NCBI GenBank assembly: GCA_037447655.1
Contig: JBBHKE010002943.1
Location: 58,239-95,822, forward strand
Source of the DNA: Zygnema cylindricum
Taxonomy: Eukaryota; Streptophyta; Zygnematophyceae; Zygnematales; Zygnemataceae
DNA length: 37,584 nucleotides
Reading direction: 5' to 3'
Position numbers and translations under genes: made by a program. How positions within the stretch are numbered: the stretch's first letter is position 1; each line of letters opens with the position of its first letter. Of this stretch, positions 11,939-18,309 are shown in pieces. Under the pieces are notes generated by a model. It was not told the origin of the DNA and searched no databases. It saw only the letters and a list, made by a program, of their open reading frames with translations.

Positions 11939-12145
11939 AGAAAGGAGAGATAGAAGAAATAGAAAGAGAGGGAACAGAGGGGAGAGATAGGGTAGAGAGT
12001 AAAGAGAGAGCAAGAGAAAGGGAAGAAAGAGGGAGGGAAGAGAGAGGGAGGAAGGCATCTTACTTGGTTTACTATCTACTGTATAGAAGAGACACGTGGC
12101 AAGTATTAGAATCAGCATTGTATCTGCCACGTGGCCGTTCGCCAT
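2330..12145 (-). CDS. Secreted multidomain protein with two GH16 (XTH/Crh-type) domains, the first lacking catalytic residues
   Basis: Gene-level entry; exons follow separately. By eye: join 12145-12064, 11444-11260, 10635-10488, 9368-9321, 8884-8792, 8264-8223, 7178-7081, 6748-6561, 5933-5764, 4365-4174, 3754-3654, 3179-2989, 2549-2330. Phases agree at every junction, giving about 585 residues: signal peptide, DUF642-like beta module, Cys/Pro linker, inactive GH16, Pro-rich linker, active GH16. The two GH16 halves share three intron positions at the same codon and phase, so they arose by tandem duplication. GH16 enzymes of this type cut or transglycosylate beta-glucans, xyloglucan or chitin-glucan in the wall; secretion fits that. 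Weak joins are the donors after 8792 (GTCTCC), 8223 (GTAGTC) and 5764 (GTTCGA). If 5764 is not used the gene ends at 5746-5744 (357 residues), and the active half is a separate gene without visible start. Exons between 12064 and 11444 may be missed. Confidence 0.6.
2590..2988. repeat. GA-rich tandem array containing copies of the exon 3' end and splice donor
   Basis: The intron between the last two GH16 exons is nearly all (GAGA)n on the plus strand, CT on the transcript strand. It is punctuated by GTTACATGAT at 2598-2607, 2652-2661, 2738-2747 and 2848-2857. Each is the reverse complement of the real exon end plus donor (2984-2993), so the transcript carries four extra copies of ATCAT/GTAACA. 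Confidence 0.8.
2989..3179 (-). CDS. GH16 active domain, catalytic exon (EIDWE)
   Basis: Begins in phase 0 after ATGAGTGCAG with MSTQEGIGFQDEIDWEFIGN. The ExDxE motif is complete: first Glu nucleophile, middle Asp, last Glu acid/base, followed by F-I-G-N as in XTH and fungal Crh. Downstream are SNYFVNG (compare TNVFTQG in XTH) and a Cys in GYDCSEAFHNYAIEW that matches the F-H-x-Y-x-I-x-W block. It ends in phase 2 at ATCAT before GTAACA. The same donor sequence is repeated four more times in the following intron. Confidence 0.85.
3654..3754 (-). CDS. GH16 active domain, exon before the catalytic strand
   Basis: Acceptor ATATGATGCAG; a G from the previous exon plus GG makes Gly, then SRFQSMVRYPSAVISADIKC and TGGMITSFY. 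It matches the XTH stretch from SGSGFVS through FHMRIKLPP to AGVVTAFY, the strands before the catalytic one. The donor TAC/GTGAGT ends in phase 0. The paralogous exon at 7081-7178 has the same boundaries and phases and is one codon shorter. Confidence 0.8.
4030..4098. repeat. Telomere-like 18-bp repeat in an intron
   Basis: About three and a half units of CCTTAACCCAAACCCAAA, resembling but not equal to the plant CCCTAAA telomere repeat. It sits in the intron between exons 4174 and 3754. Probably a local minisatellite. Confidence 0.6.
4174..4365 (-). CDS. Pro-rich linker plus first strands of the active GH16 domain
   Basis: Acceptor CTGTGCTGCAG, phase 1. The first third is a linker rich in Pro (EEAPAPPPTPLPQTPPP), typical of secreted wall proteins. 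Then comes a Cys-rich patch FPNYCGDHCLGCDPNNLNG and NNTIRFDRYC, ending in phase 1 at the strong donor TGCG/GTAAGT. The Cys patch aligns with the two short exons 8884-8792 and 8264-8223 of the first half (LPNMPEG-CPGPD--NL then TI), which is why those two are assigned as its paralogues. Confidence 0.75.
4374..4595. repeat. GTACRGTAAG/GGTAAGGTA minisatellite
   Basis: Imperfect 5-10 bp repeats (GGTACAGTAAG, GGTAAGGTAAAG). On the transcript strand this is TTACC/CTTACC, part of the pyrimidine-rich stretch in front of the acceptor at 4365. Confidence 0.7.
4586..5310. repeat. Dispersed short repeat GCAGACAGGACAAAAATCAG
   Basis: Five copies of a 20-30 bp motif (near 4590, 4671, 5090, 5202 and a degenerate one at 5288), each next to TACGGTACAGTAC runs. 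Copies 2 and 3 are separated by a 320-bp inserted element (4706-5025). No coding potential. Confidence 0.6.
4706..5025. mobile_element. Miniature inverted-repeat transposon, family with ends AGTTCAAAAGTAGG
   Basis: Ends are AGTTCAAAAGTAGG and CCTACTTTTGAACTAT. The 12-bp direct repeat GGTCACAAGCAT lies at 4694-4705 and again at 5026-5037, exactly flanking the element, as expected for a target-site duplication. A second copy in opposite orientation is at about 13430-13728. A long duplication of this kind is MULE-like (typically 8-11 bp), but no transposase is present. Located in the intron between the two GH16 domains. Confidence 0.7.
5744..5933 (-). CDS. GH16 inactive domain, last exon
   Basis: Acceptor CATATGCAG; one base completes Ala, then WYIDRTIVYSKI, the same strand as WYVDRKAVRVV in the second domain. 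YPLFLFGSIGDGSS replaces YPTRPMYVYGSLWDAS, so the conserved Trp is lost. The domain ends ATATFKG, matching AEYRNM. Without splicing the frame stops at TGA 5746-5744 after SNLRF. Alternatively a donor AAAG/GTTCGA at 5764 ends the exon in phase 1, which fits the phase-1 start of 4365 and would fuse the two domains. GTTCGA is a poor donor, so both readings stay open. Confidence 0.7.
5934..6560 (-). other. Intron, nothing further recognised
   Basis: AT-rich intron between 6561 and 5933. No repeat or internal exon recognised. Confidence 0.5.
6561..6748 (-). CDS. GH16 inactive domain, former catalytic exon (GIGLD)
   Basis: Phase 0 after GTGTGACAG. LESHPDTGGSQGIGLDFPGN aligns residue for residue with MSTQEGIGFQDEIDWEFIGN of the second domain: nucleophile Glu becomes Gly, the middle Asp becomes Gly, and acid/base Glu becomes Asp. 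Flanking F-x-G-N, the later VNG and the Cys in GFDCS are kept, and the frame is open, so it looks like a maintained non-catalytic domain rather than a pseudogene. It ends in phase 2 at the good donor GGC/GTAAGA, the same position and phase as its paralogue. Possible role: glycan binding without cleavage. Confidence 0.8.
7081..7178 (-). CDS. GH16 inactive domain, exon before the former catalytic strand
   Basis: Acceptor GGATTTTGCAG, phase 1. Gly then ARWQTFSYTSGLFQGVIRC and PTGNPDGILTQFY, paralogous to SRFQSMVRYP...FY at 3654-3754. The donor TAC/GTAAGA is in phase 0, identical to the paralogue. Confidence 0.8.
7375..7560. repeat. Imperfect tandem repeat TTCGTACAAATTTTT
   Basis: About eight degenerate units of roughly 20 bp built on TTCGTACA and T runs, in the intron upstream of exon 7178. 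The open frames here on both strands are by-products of the repeat. Confidence 0.6.
7640..7866. mobile_element. Stowaway-like hairpin MITE, copy 1
   Basis: TA-flanked element with long inverted arms: TTTTTTTGCCACTTAAACCA and TCTCTGTGCACAC near the left end, mirrored by GTGAGCAC/AGAGAGAAAA and AACGCTACTAGCGAT at the right. It is a degenerate member of the family at 14181, 17288, 21097 and 23121. In the intron between exons 8223 and 7178. Confidence 0.65.
7965..8190. repeat. AAAACATATCCAAAA tandem array
   Basis: Roughly fourteen imperfect 14-18 bp units (AACATATCCAAAA, AAACATTTCAAAA). A 92-codon plus-strand frame here is repeat-derived. Confidence 0.7.
8223..8264 (-). CDS. Short linker/strand exon of the inactive GH16 domain
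   Basis: 42 nt between ATGGAG and the donor ACG/GTAGTC, phase 1 on both sides. It encodes NLSPMETILSPTD, which with the flanking exons gives CPGPD-NL...TI...G-ARWQ, aligning with CLGCDPNNL...TI...CG-SRFQ of the second domain. It contains a local 20-bp duplication (CTCCAATGGAGACAATCTT type). Assigned from phase and alignment to the paralogue; the donor is not strong. Confidence 0.5.
8295..8765. repeat. G-rich GGGGGAGGAGG tract
   Basis: Plus strand nearly all G/A with T-rich spacers (TTTTTGGGGG), C/T-rich on the transcript strand. Apparent long frames on both strands (for example 8235-8903 minus and 8479-9105 plus) are repeat artefacts, apart from the exon at 8792-8884. It may form G-quadruplexes on the non-transcript strand. 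Confidence 0.7.
8792..8884 (-). CDS. Cys/Pro-rich linker exon before the inactive GH16 domain
   Basis: Acceptor ATCTGGACAG, phase 1. It encodes NPCGENGTSPSPKKSSGINL and PNMPEGCPGP and ends in phase 1 before GTCTCC. LPNMPEG-CPGP matches FPNYCGDHCLGC of the second-domain linker. The donor is poor, but phase and alignment support it. Confidence 0.55.
8940..9314. repeat. (GAGA)n/(GAAA)n polypurine tract
   Basis: Plus strand almost only G and A, so the intron reads CT-rich. It lies between the donor after 9321 and the acceptor at 8884. Long Arg/Glu- or Ser/Leu-only frames in it are not genes. Confidence 0.85.
9321..9368 (-). CDS. Short connector exon of the secreted GH16 protein
   Basis: 48 nt, phase 1 to phase 1. 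It encodes QLCSREWEKQAMWFT between acceptor CTTATGTGAG and donor ACCT/GTAAGA. The joined reading is ...TEVGR-V-QLCSREWEKQAMWFT-Y-NPCGENG. Other AGs just downstream (TGCAG, TTGCAG) give different frames; this one was chosen because phase fits both neighbours. Confidence 0.45.
9535..9632. repeat. CCCTCCTCCCTCC polypyrimidine tract
   Basis: Plus strand C/T only, so GGGAGG on the transcript strand. In the intron between 9368 and 10488. Confidence 0.8.
9775..10485. repeat. About 50-bp minisatellite, each unit with a TGTGACA...TGTCACA dyad
   Basis: About thirteen units, spaced roughly 45-100 bp, start with TGTGACATTTGTCACA or close variants (9779, 9829, 9877, 9923, 10025, 10076, 10125, 10203, 10251, 10288, 10332, 10387, 10441). 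They continue with CATGTTCCCACATTGTACC and ACTTTCTACTACAAA. The dyad is conserved while the rest drifts. The last unit runs up to the splice donor at 10487-10482. Confidence 0.85.
10488..10635 (-). CDS. DUF642-like beta module, second exon
   Basis: Acceptor TTTTTCCGGGCAG, phase 0, open for 49 codons: TRAWTTKTFEFVAESPVSIL, SFSSSTPNGTVSL, GIASVTVTEVGR. The order W-x-x-x-x-F-x-F-x-A, then L-x-F-x-S, then VTVTEV resembles the C-terminal strands of DUF642/galactose-binding-like modules in plant wall proteins (compare YAWGFxA...DxVxxxE). It ends in phase 1 at CGCG/GTACGT. The family call is from pattern only. Confidence 0.6.
10640..11259 (-). other. Intron with simple repeats
   Basis: Between the DUF642-like exons: (TTTA)n beside the acceptor (10650-10670), T/C- and A-rich sequence, and a CCCTCC tract at 11140-11255 that reads GGGAGG on the transcript strand. 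No further exon seen. Confidence 0.6.
11260..11444 (-). CDS. DUF642-like beta module, first exon seen
   Basis: Very good acceptor (CCCTCTCCCTGCAG) and donor (ATG/GTAAGG). Sixty-one codons: LGESLSQRLSTIPLSRYRAD, ISIRSSLLHSSFGGEVPSEL, ALTVTDVDGTLIFWAD, MRERM. LG-x-S-L-x-Q-L-ST followed by Y-x-x-x-I resembles the RLGNEASIxQTL...LYxLxF core of DUF642. The usual N-terminal half (NGxFE, PxWxV) was not found, so an exon may be missing upstream or the module is short. Confidence 0.65.
11449..12060. repeat. Alternating polypurine and polypyrimidine tracts in the first intron
   Basis: Plus strand: GA-rich 11449-11530, CT-rich 11580-11880, GA-rich 11907-12055, including a (GA)n of about 38 bp at 11905-11942. 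Complementary GA and CT blocks within one intron could pair in the RNA. Confidence 0.7.
11879..11889 (-). promoter_or_regulatory. Possible recursive (zero-exon) splice site
   Basis: On the transcript strand a (CT)n tract and an AG-free stretch of about 170 nt run from the first donor to GCCAGCAG, immediately followed by GTGAGT. An acceptor fused to a consensus donor (CAG/GTGAGT at 11885/11884) has the form of a ratcheting splice site. Without RNA it remains a pattern. Confidence 0.35.
12064..12145 (-). CDS. First exon: start codon and signal peptide
   Basis: ATG at 12145-12143 in a strong context (CCGCCATGGCG). Twenty-seven codons MANGHVADTMLILILATCLF then YTVDSKP: a short polar start, a hydrophobic core (MLILILATCLFY) and a small/polar end consistent with cleavage near TVDS-K. 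It ends in phase 1 at CCAA/GTAAGA, which fits the phase-1 start of 11444 (joining codon ATC, Ile). Met10 is a second possible start. Confidence 0.7.
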
Positions 12146-12299
12146 GGCGGTCTACTTCTCCTCCTCTCCTCCACCGCCTCTCTTTTTCTGACGAGAGGGA
12201 AAAAGAGGCAGAGAGAGAGAGAGGGAAAAAGAGGCAGTGAGAGAGAGAGGGAAAGAGAGGCAGAGAGAGGGAGAGAGGAGCGAGAGGGATACAGTGCCA
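12146..12299 (-). promoter_or_regulatory. CT-rich leader/promoter region with a 25-bp tandem repeat
   Basis: Upstream of the start codon the transcript strand is CT-rich, built from three copies of a unit CTGCCTCTTTTTCCCTCTCT. Pyrimidine-rich leaders are common in plant-type promoters; no TATA box is obvious. The exact transcription start is unknown. Confidence 0.35.
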
Positions 12300-12999
12300 A
12301 CAATGTCTAATGTACTGATGATCGAAATTTTCAGTCGTAACCGCCCCCGAAAGCGACCGGGATTTTGCAGGTGGCTCCAGCGTATTTGTACGGACGGCCT
12401 TCTGGAATTAAAGTACGGACGAACGAGTTTCCAGGTCATACTTACGCAGTCTGTCGGTGCGCCTTTTGCCGGTTGGCGACGAACCGGAAAAGCGAAAACG
12501 GCTGAAATTTGGTGTCGGCAGAGTTATTTTTCGCTTGTCGGTGGATACGATCTAGTACGGACGGCGCAGTTATTGAGAGCGTTGGAGGTGACATAAAGTC
12601 ACAAACGTACAAAAGTACAGAATTGGAATTAAGAATACGCGTCCAGATCGGCTACAGAATGTCGGTGGGATCTGTTACAGTGCGGCACCGCACGGAGTGC
12701 CACGTAAATTACGGTGCGTGGCTGGAATGCTGTCCGCACGTGCGAATCTAAAGGACTGTCAGTGCGGTACGGGATGCACAGTCAGGTTAAAAGTTTGGAA
12801 AGAAAGTGATTCTGGTCGTTGTCCTTTCTAGTTGGAAATGTCAACGATTTTTTTATCGTGATTGGGGTACCATTGTGGACATCGGTACGGAATATCATGG
12901 ATCATGGTAGTTCTGATGGAGAGCGATTTCTCGAGTGGAAAAAAAACGGTTCAATTCCGTTGGGACCATTTGCCGTCACTTTTTTGAATTTTGATTGTA
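12300..12999. other. No gene recognised
   Basis: GC-richer than its surroundings, with many TACGGAC/GTACGG words typical of the transposons further right. The 12237-12596 and 12509-12751 frames show no protein pattern. Possibly a decayed element. Confidence 0.4.
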
Positions 13000-13260
13000 C
13001 ACCGTGAATCGTTATTAGCCTTATGTACGCTATGTCGGCACCCCAAAATTTTGACATTGATACCTTAAATATAATAAATTACACTATTTAAGGACATAGA
13101 CCATGTAATCTGCCACGTCTCCTGGCACTAAATTAGAATGAATGACGCTAATTTTTTCTTTACACTAATAATTTCTATACGCTAATAATAAATTAGAATG
13201 AATGACACTAATTTTTTCTTTACACAAATAATTTCTATACACTAATAACGATTCAAGGTG
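13000..13260. mobile_element. Stowaway-like MITE, second subfamily, with internal duplication
   Basis: TA, then CACCGTGAATCGTTATTAGC, ending TAATAACGATTCAAGGTG, then TA. The interior matches 27091-27289 and, inverted, 24360-24558 (GGCACCCCAAAATTTTGAC, GCCACGTCTCCTGGCAC). A block of about 60 bp (AATTAGAATGAATGACRCTA to TTTCTATACRCTAATA) is present twice in tandem. Confidence 0.8.
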
Positions 13261-13429
13261 TAGTTCAGCAGAGGAAGAAAATTTATTAGAGAAAGTGCGA
13301 TGGAAATACCGTCAAAGTACAAAGGGGGTAAAAAAAAGGAATAGAACATTTAAAGACTACAAGAGCCAACAGATACTAAAAAAAAAAACAAAACAAAACA
13401 AACAAATGAGGAAAACATGAACGAACTAT

Positions 13430-13728
13430 AGTTCAAAAGTAGATGAAAGAAGGCCCATACAATATGCCTATTGTTCGCAAAACATACAATATGTCCTTAA
13501 AACCCATATTGTATTCGGACCTATTCAGACCAATGAAAACATTTGGATAAAAAATTGGACCAATTAAAACATTCAAACCAAAAAACAAATACACCATCAG
13601 ATTCGGATGATCGGACGGTCGCTGATCAAAGTAGCGATCTAAGAAGATCACATGAAAAGCCCATAACACAACTTACGATAAAAGCACCTACAAAAGGCCT
13701 ACCATAAAAACCCCTACTTTTGAAATAT
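13430..13728. mobile_element. MITE with ends AGTTCAAAAGTAG, second copy (inverted)
   Basis: Reverse-complement relative of 4706-5025: shares GCCCATACAATATGCCTATT, AGATCACATGAAAAGCCC and CGGACGGTCGCTGATCAAAG. The right end is degenerate (TTTTGAAATAT). Flanks show no clear duplication. Confidence 0.75.
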
Positions 13729-14180
13729 AGAACAAACCGTATGGCCAGCAGAAAAGGACAAAAATAGAGTACGGGCAGAATTCGATAAACATTTTTTCTC
13801 GGGCTGTTTTCACGCGACTCAATAATTTTATGGGGCATCATCTTCAAAATTTGAGCGAATCAGGTTTTTTTTCGTGACGCCGTTCTCAAAATTTGTACTA
13901 GTGTATCCCTTTTTTATCAATCGTGTAAATTAAGCAAGTAATAAATTGACAGTTGGGTCGGATTTCCCGCGCCCTTCACGATTACTGAGCTTTGGCAGGT
14001 CAATTTTTGAGTCTCATGGTGAATTTTTAAATAAACGCCTCATGACACGCAAATGGTTGTAATCATTTATTCGAGCCTAAACCTTAAGATTAACGACGGT
14101 GAATTTGCTTCTCAACGGCATTGTTTTGAGTTTTGACACATATTTGTCAGCTATAATACGACAATCTGCTATGCACAGTA
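13729..14180. other. No gene seen
   Basis: AT-rich spacer between two miniature transposons; no open frame with protein character. Confidence 0.5.
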
Positions 14181-14387
14181 CACCGCGAATCGATATTAGT
14201 GTAAATGTTTTTTTTTGCCACTTAACACATCTTTTCTCCGTCGGATTTTATATCTGACGGTTGCGATTGATATGTAACATTCTCAGCTTCCGATTGGCGG
14301 TTTCAATTTGAGAATCCGACAAGTGTCTACGAATAAAAGATGTTTTAAGTGGCGAAAAAACATTAACACTAATAGCGATTCGCGATG
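14181..14387. mobile_element. Stowaway-like hairpin MITE, copy 2
   Basis: TA-flanked; CACCGCGAATCGATATTAGT at the left mirrors ACTAATAGCGATTCGCGATG at the right. Arms continue (TTTTTTGCCACTTAACACAT with ATGTTTTAAGTGGCGAAAAA), so most of the element can fold into one hairpin. Confidence 0.85.
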
Positions 14388-14543
14388 TATGTACTTTTGC
14401 TATTTTCTTTAGAAGTACATACTACAATACACTGATATAGTATCAAGTCCATTCGTATCTTTTCGAACACTCTGTCACGTGTCGACAATGAACTTGCCAA
14501 TTGCCAAACGTGCTTCAAATATTTGAAGGGAAAAAACATTTTA

Positions 14544-15203
14544 TGGCCTCGATTCCATTAGGCGGTCCAAGTAAATGTACGGACACGTCTAATGACAGTG
14601 TTTACTAGGAGTCCGCTCCATTTTGTCGGGCCAGTAAATTACCTTCCTTAATTATGATTGGCGCCACATAGGTTAGAGTCCAAACTCTAATAATCTTAAA
14701 AAAATATACAAACTAAAAGTCAGGACGAAATATCTGTGCCACTGGAGGTAGTTAATGATTCGTACGAAACGTTTGCGGCCAGATTTTGATTTTGAAAATG
14801 GAAATCAAAATTTCGAATCGGAATGGCAAAAAGACGCCGTAATGGCAGACGGAGCGTGCGAGGATGTTTTCGGTTGACCTGCACCAACGTGGCAGGAGGC
14901 ACATGGCATGTACGACGTGTAGGTTTGTGATTGCTTTTTCAAAGTGGATATTATTTTTCTTTTTATCGTGTACCAATGGTACATGTCCAGTGTGCAGCAA
15001 CTCTCCTCGCGAGGAGAGCTTTTTCACAACTCAAAAAGTGAAACATCCAACGGTCAAGAATTACGCCTACACCATTGGAGCATCCCGATAGCTTTCCAAT
15101 AACGATGTTTTGTCTGACAAAAAAAAAAATTTGGTACGAATATGTACAAAAAAGTACTCCATCCAGTAACAAACCCCACTTTTCATTTAATGGAATCTTA
15201 CCC
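14544..15203. mobile_element. PIF/Harbinger-like element, diverged copy
   Basis: The right end read inward, GGGTAAGATTCCATTAAATG then AAAAGTGGGGTTTGTTACTG, matches 17537 onward. The left end ATTCCATTAGGCGGTCC...AGTAAATGTACGGACACGT matches the other end of that element. Flanks are degenerate (TTA/TCA). Confidence 0.6.
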
Positions 15204-15929
15204 TCATTCGCTGTTTGTGTCGCCAGTCCAAAAAATGTTTAAACAAATAGCCACGTGGAACCCTACGAATTGAAATTTGCAGATGTGTGTACGGTCCCGT
15301 AAGACCAGTGCGACTCTTGTGATTTATTAATCTTTTTTGAACCGGCGATAAAAATAAATTAGCGTAAATGCTTTGCCTCATAAAATATAGACACGTGTGA
15401 ATACGTGACGTAGATCTATACTGTACTGCAGTTTTCTACACATGTAACACTCGTCAGAAATATTCGAATTGTTTAATGCTCAACTGTGGGGCGCGTAATA
15501 AAACTACAACGTACGACTATTTTAGTGCGATACACGTGGCAGATTGTAGTCCACTCGTTAAAATAGTGTTGCTGCCTCTTTTAATGTGTTTCAGCAAAAA
15601 AAAAGTAGCGACCTAATTAGTGTTACTGACTCTAATAACGATAGGCAGCGTAGTGACAGCATATACCTTCCATGGGCCAAAAGGATTATAACCTTCCACG
15701 ATAAATTAAAAGCACGATGGTAAACCATCTGAGTTTGGGGTACAAAGGGTGGCATGGCCAACATTGAAAACAACAATAAAACGAAAAGAGCGACGAGAAA
15801 AAAAAAAAAAGGAAGCACCAACAAGGAACATTAAAGCACCCTAACTCAAAATGAAAAGCACGGCAACTCACAAAAACAAAACTACAAACCCCAACCCCAA
15901 CCCCAACCCTAACTCAATTAAATATCTAC
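15204..15929. other. No gene; short CCCCAA repeat
   Basis: AT-rich sequence without coding signal. Around 15892-15915 lies a CCCCAACCCCAACCCTAA run, telomere-like but only four units. Confidence 0.5.
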
Positions 15930-16254
15930 GAAAAACAACCCCGTAAGTCCCCCCAGCTTGGAGGAGCACGTTGAGGGAGTTCCGGAGCACGGCGACGATC
16001 CATAACCGCAACAGTTGATCGGAGGAGAATAGAAGCATGCACTCGCTGTAGAGCCACATATAAGCGTTGACGGTAAAATGAAGTAAGGAGCGAAGGAGCA
16101 GGGCTCCCAGGTCCTCGACGCTCGAAAGCACGTCGAGCAAAAGGATAAAGAATTCATTCGTAGAATTAGAAAAGAACGTACGATTTTTTAGGTCGTATTG
16201 GACGTTTTTCAGAAATCGAATCGATCTGTCATATCGATGGATATCGAGATTCTC
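15930..16254 (-). CDS. Unidentified helix-rich exon
   Basis: Open for about 105 codons after acceptor ATCCATGTCCAG. It begins ENLDIHRYDRSIRFLKNVQY and continues FFILLLDVLSSVEDLGALLL, RSLLHFTVNAYMWLYSECML, LRLWIVAVLRNSLNVLLQAG. Alternating Leu/Ile with polar residues suggests amphipathic helices of a repeat-type protein. GC content rises within it. No family is recognised. The 3' end is uncertain (GTTGTT near 15941 or GTAGAT near 15928), and neighbouring exons were not found; it could be a relic or a transposon piece. Confidence 0.4.
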
Positions 16255-17287
16255 CTGGACATGGATTCAATAGTACCCAATCCTGATTCGACACGCAACA
16301 CTATTCAAATGGCTTAATTTTTTGAAAATCTGGGGCAAAAGGAGAGTTAAGAGCTCTTTAGATTAGGACTTTTGGATTTTACGACCGCCAAAGTTATTAG
16401 ATGAACCTGAATAAAACCCTAATTTGATTTTCAGAGGGTGTTCGATTCTTTCCCGCAGCGTGATTTTATCATGATTACATTACAGTACGGTATAGTACCA
16501 TTTCCGGCCGGCGTGAGTGAGCGGCCGTTTGTTTTCTCGACAAGCCTGTCATGTCCTGACACGCGTGTCAGAACCTGGTTGGTTCCCTCATACAACCATA
16601 CAACCATATGGCTCGCACACAGAGATTTTCATTAATGTCGGATATCGAATCCGGTCTGGTTTGTCCTTTACTAAATCTGAAAAGGTACGACCGCTCTACC
16701 ATAATAATTGCTTCGGTACTCACATTAAAGCGAAGAGGCTGACGCAACTTAACAGCTGACGTAAGCCACGGTTTGTCTTTTTTTATACTTGTTTCTTCTA
16801 CTGGGCGGTTTTTAGCCGATTCGGCGTTTCTAAATCGCCAGGTTTCGATTGTTGCTGTTTTTTAATTTTTTCGACCATTTTTTTTTAATCAATGAATGAA
16901 AGCTCCATCCAATCATCCAACGGCTCGGTCTCGTTGTAACAATTTTTTATTCCGTACGTTAGTGTACGGTAGTGGGAGTTTCGTGAAAGCTATTTATGAC
17001 AAACCTGAAACCTACCAAATCAAGAAAAATACAGAAAGGGAAGAAAATGGTGGACTTTTTCACGTATCTCCTGGCTCGTGCATTTCGTAATGCCACGTCA
17101 GCATTTTCTTGATTTCCAACCTGCTTAACCGTGAATTCTTTCCGTACATCCTGTTACAGCCAGCCGTTAAGATGTCAAATTTCAACAGGTTTCCGTGCGG
17201 CCAAATCACACGTGTGAAAAAGATCGTATCGTACGAAGGTCGCTGACTTGAAACAGTTTCATAATTGAAAATTATTTTCCAAAGCTA
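16255..17287. other. No gene recognised
   Basis: Contains short open frames (16438-16635, 16517-16759, 16896-17090 plus) without protein pattern, and GTACGG-rich words typical of the local repeats. Confidence 0.4.
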
Positions 17288-17511
17288 CACCGTGTATCGC
17301 TATTACTCTATTAGTGTTAACATTTTATCTGACGCTTTAAACATCTTTTCTCCGTACACAGTTGTCGGATTTTCAATTTGAAACCGCCAATCGGAAGCTG
17401 AGAATGGTACCTTTCAATCGCAACAGTCAGATCCAAAATCCAATAAGTGTGTACGGATAAAATATGCTATAAGAGACGATAAAATCACAACACTAATAGC
17501 GATTCACGGTA
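17288..17511. mobile_element. Stowaway-like hairpin MITE, copy 3
   Basis: CACCGTGTATCGCTATTACT to ACTAATAGCGATTCACGGT, flanked by TA. Core AAACCGCCAATCGGAAGCTG and CTTTCAATCGCAACAGTC shared with copies 2 and 4. Confidence 0.8.
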
Positions 17512-17536
17512 TACTCCGCCGCCATAGACACTATTA

Positions 17537-18309
17537 GGGTAGCCTTCTATCAAGCGAAAAGTGGGGTTTTTTACTGGAGAAAGTACCTTTTCGTACTAAG
17601 CCGTACTGTTTTTTTTTTTGGTTTTAACAAAAGATGTTTACGAGAAATTCGTTAAGATTCTCCAGACTTTTTGGCGAAAACTTCGACCGTCCAATTTCGA
17701 ATTTTCGAGGCAAACGCCCCTTCCATCCAGTACCTGGCGAGTCTCCTCCGATTGTCCACAGGAGGACACTTTGCGCTTACTGGACGCGTGTATTGGTCCA
17801 CTTGTAAAATTCAGAGTCGATCCACGACGGACGTGAAGTTATAAAATTACATGTGGCAAATGGCGTGTACATTGTGACATCAAAGCCACCCTATTCGACG
17901 ACAAAATCTTAGTTGTAGGACATCCTGTCACGCCTCCTTCATAAATGTGCACAACCAAGTACAGTACATCGATAAACGTGCGAATGGTACATTCATGGAC
18001 ATTTGTACCAGCTTTCATTTTGCAACGGTTTTAGTGGCCGTTGGTACGACAACAAATACAAGAACGTTCAGATTGTACATTAGCGTGACGCTACTAGATA
18101 TTTTAATCGGCGTCAGTTGCAATTTTGTCCTTTTCAAAACTTTCCTTATTCCCGGGCGGCTCACCAGGATCCTACGTGGTACCAATCGCAATCTAACACG
18201 TTAAGCAATTTTTGCTTCACTAGCACAACTTGATGGAAAGGTGTTACAAATATTACTGCCAGTAAACGTGACCGTACGATTACTGGGAACGCCTAATGGA
18301 AGGTTACCC
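17537..18309. mobile_element. PIF/Harbinger-like non-autonomous element
   Basis: Preceded by TTA and starting GGGTAGCCTTCTATCAAGCG; ends CGCCTAATGGAAGGTTACCC followed by TTG. About 80-85 percent similar by eye to the inverted copy at 19038-19842 along its whole length. The 85-codon frame 17947-18204 has a counterpart in the other copy, but differences hit all codon positions, so it is not treated as coding. Confidence 0.8.

Noticed and set aside
11356-12240. 294-codon plus-strand frame
   Set aside because: Spans alternating GA and CT repeats and is antisense to two well-bounded exons; composition is repeat-driven.
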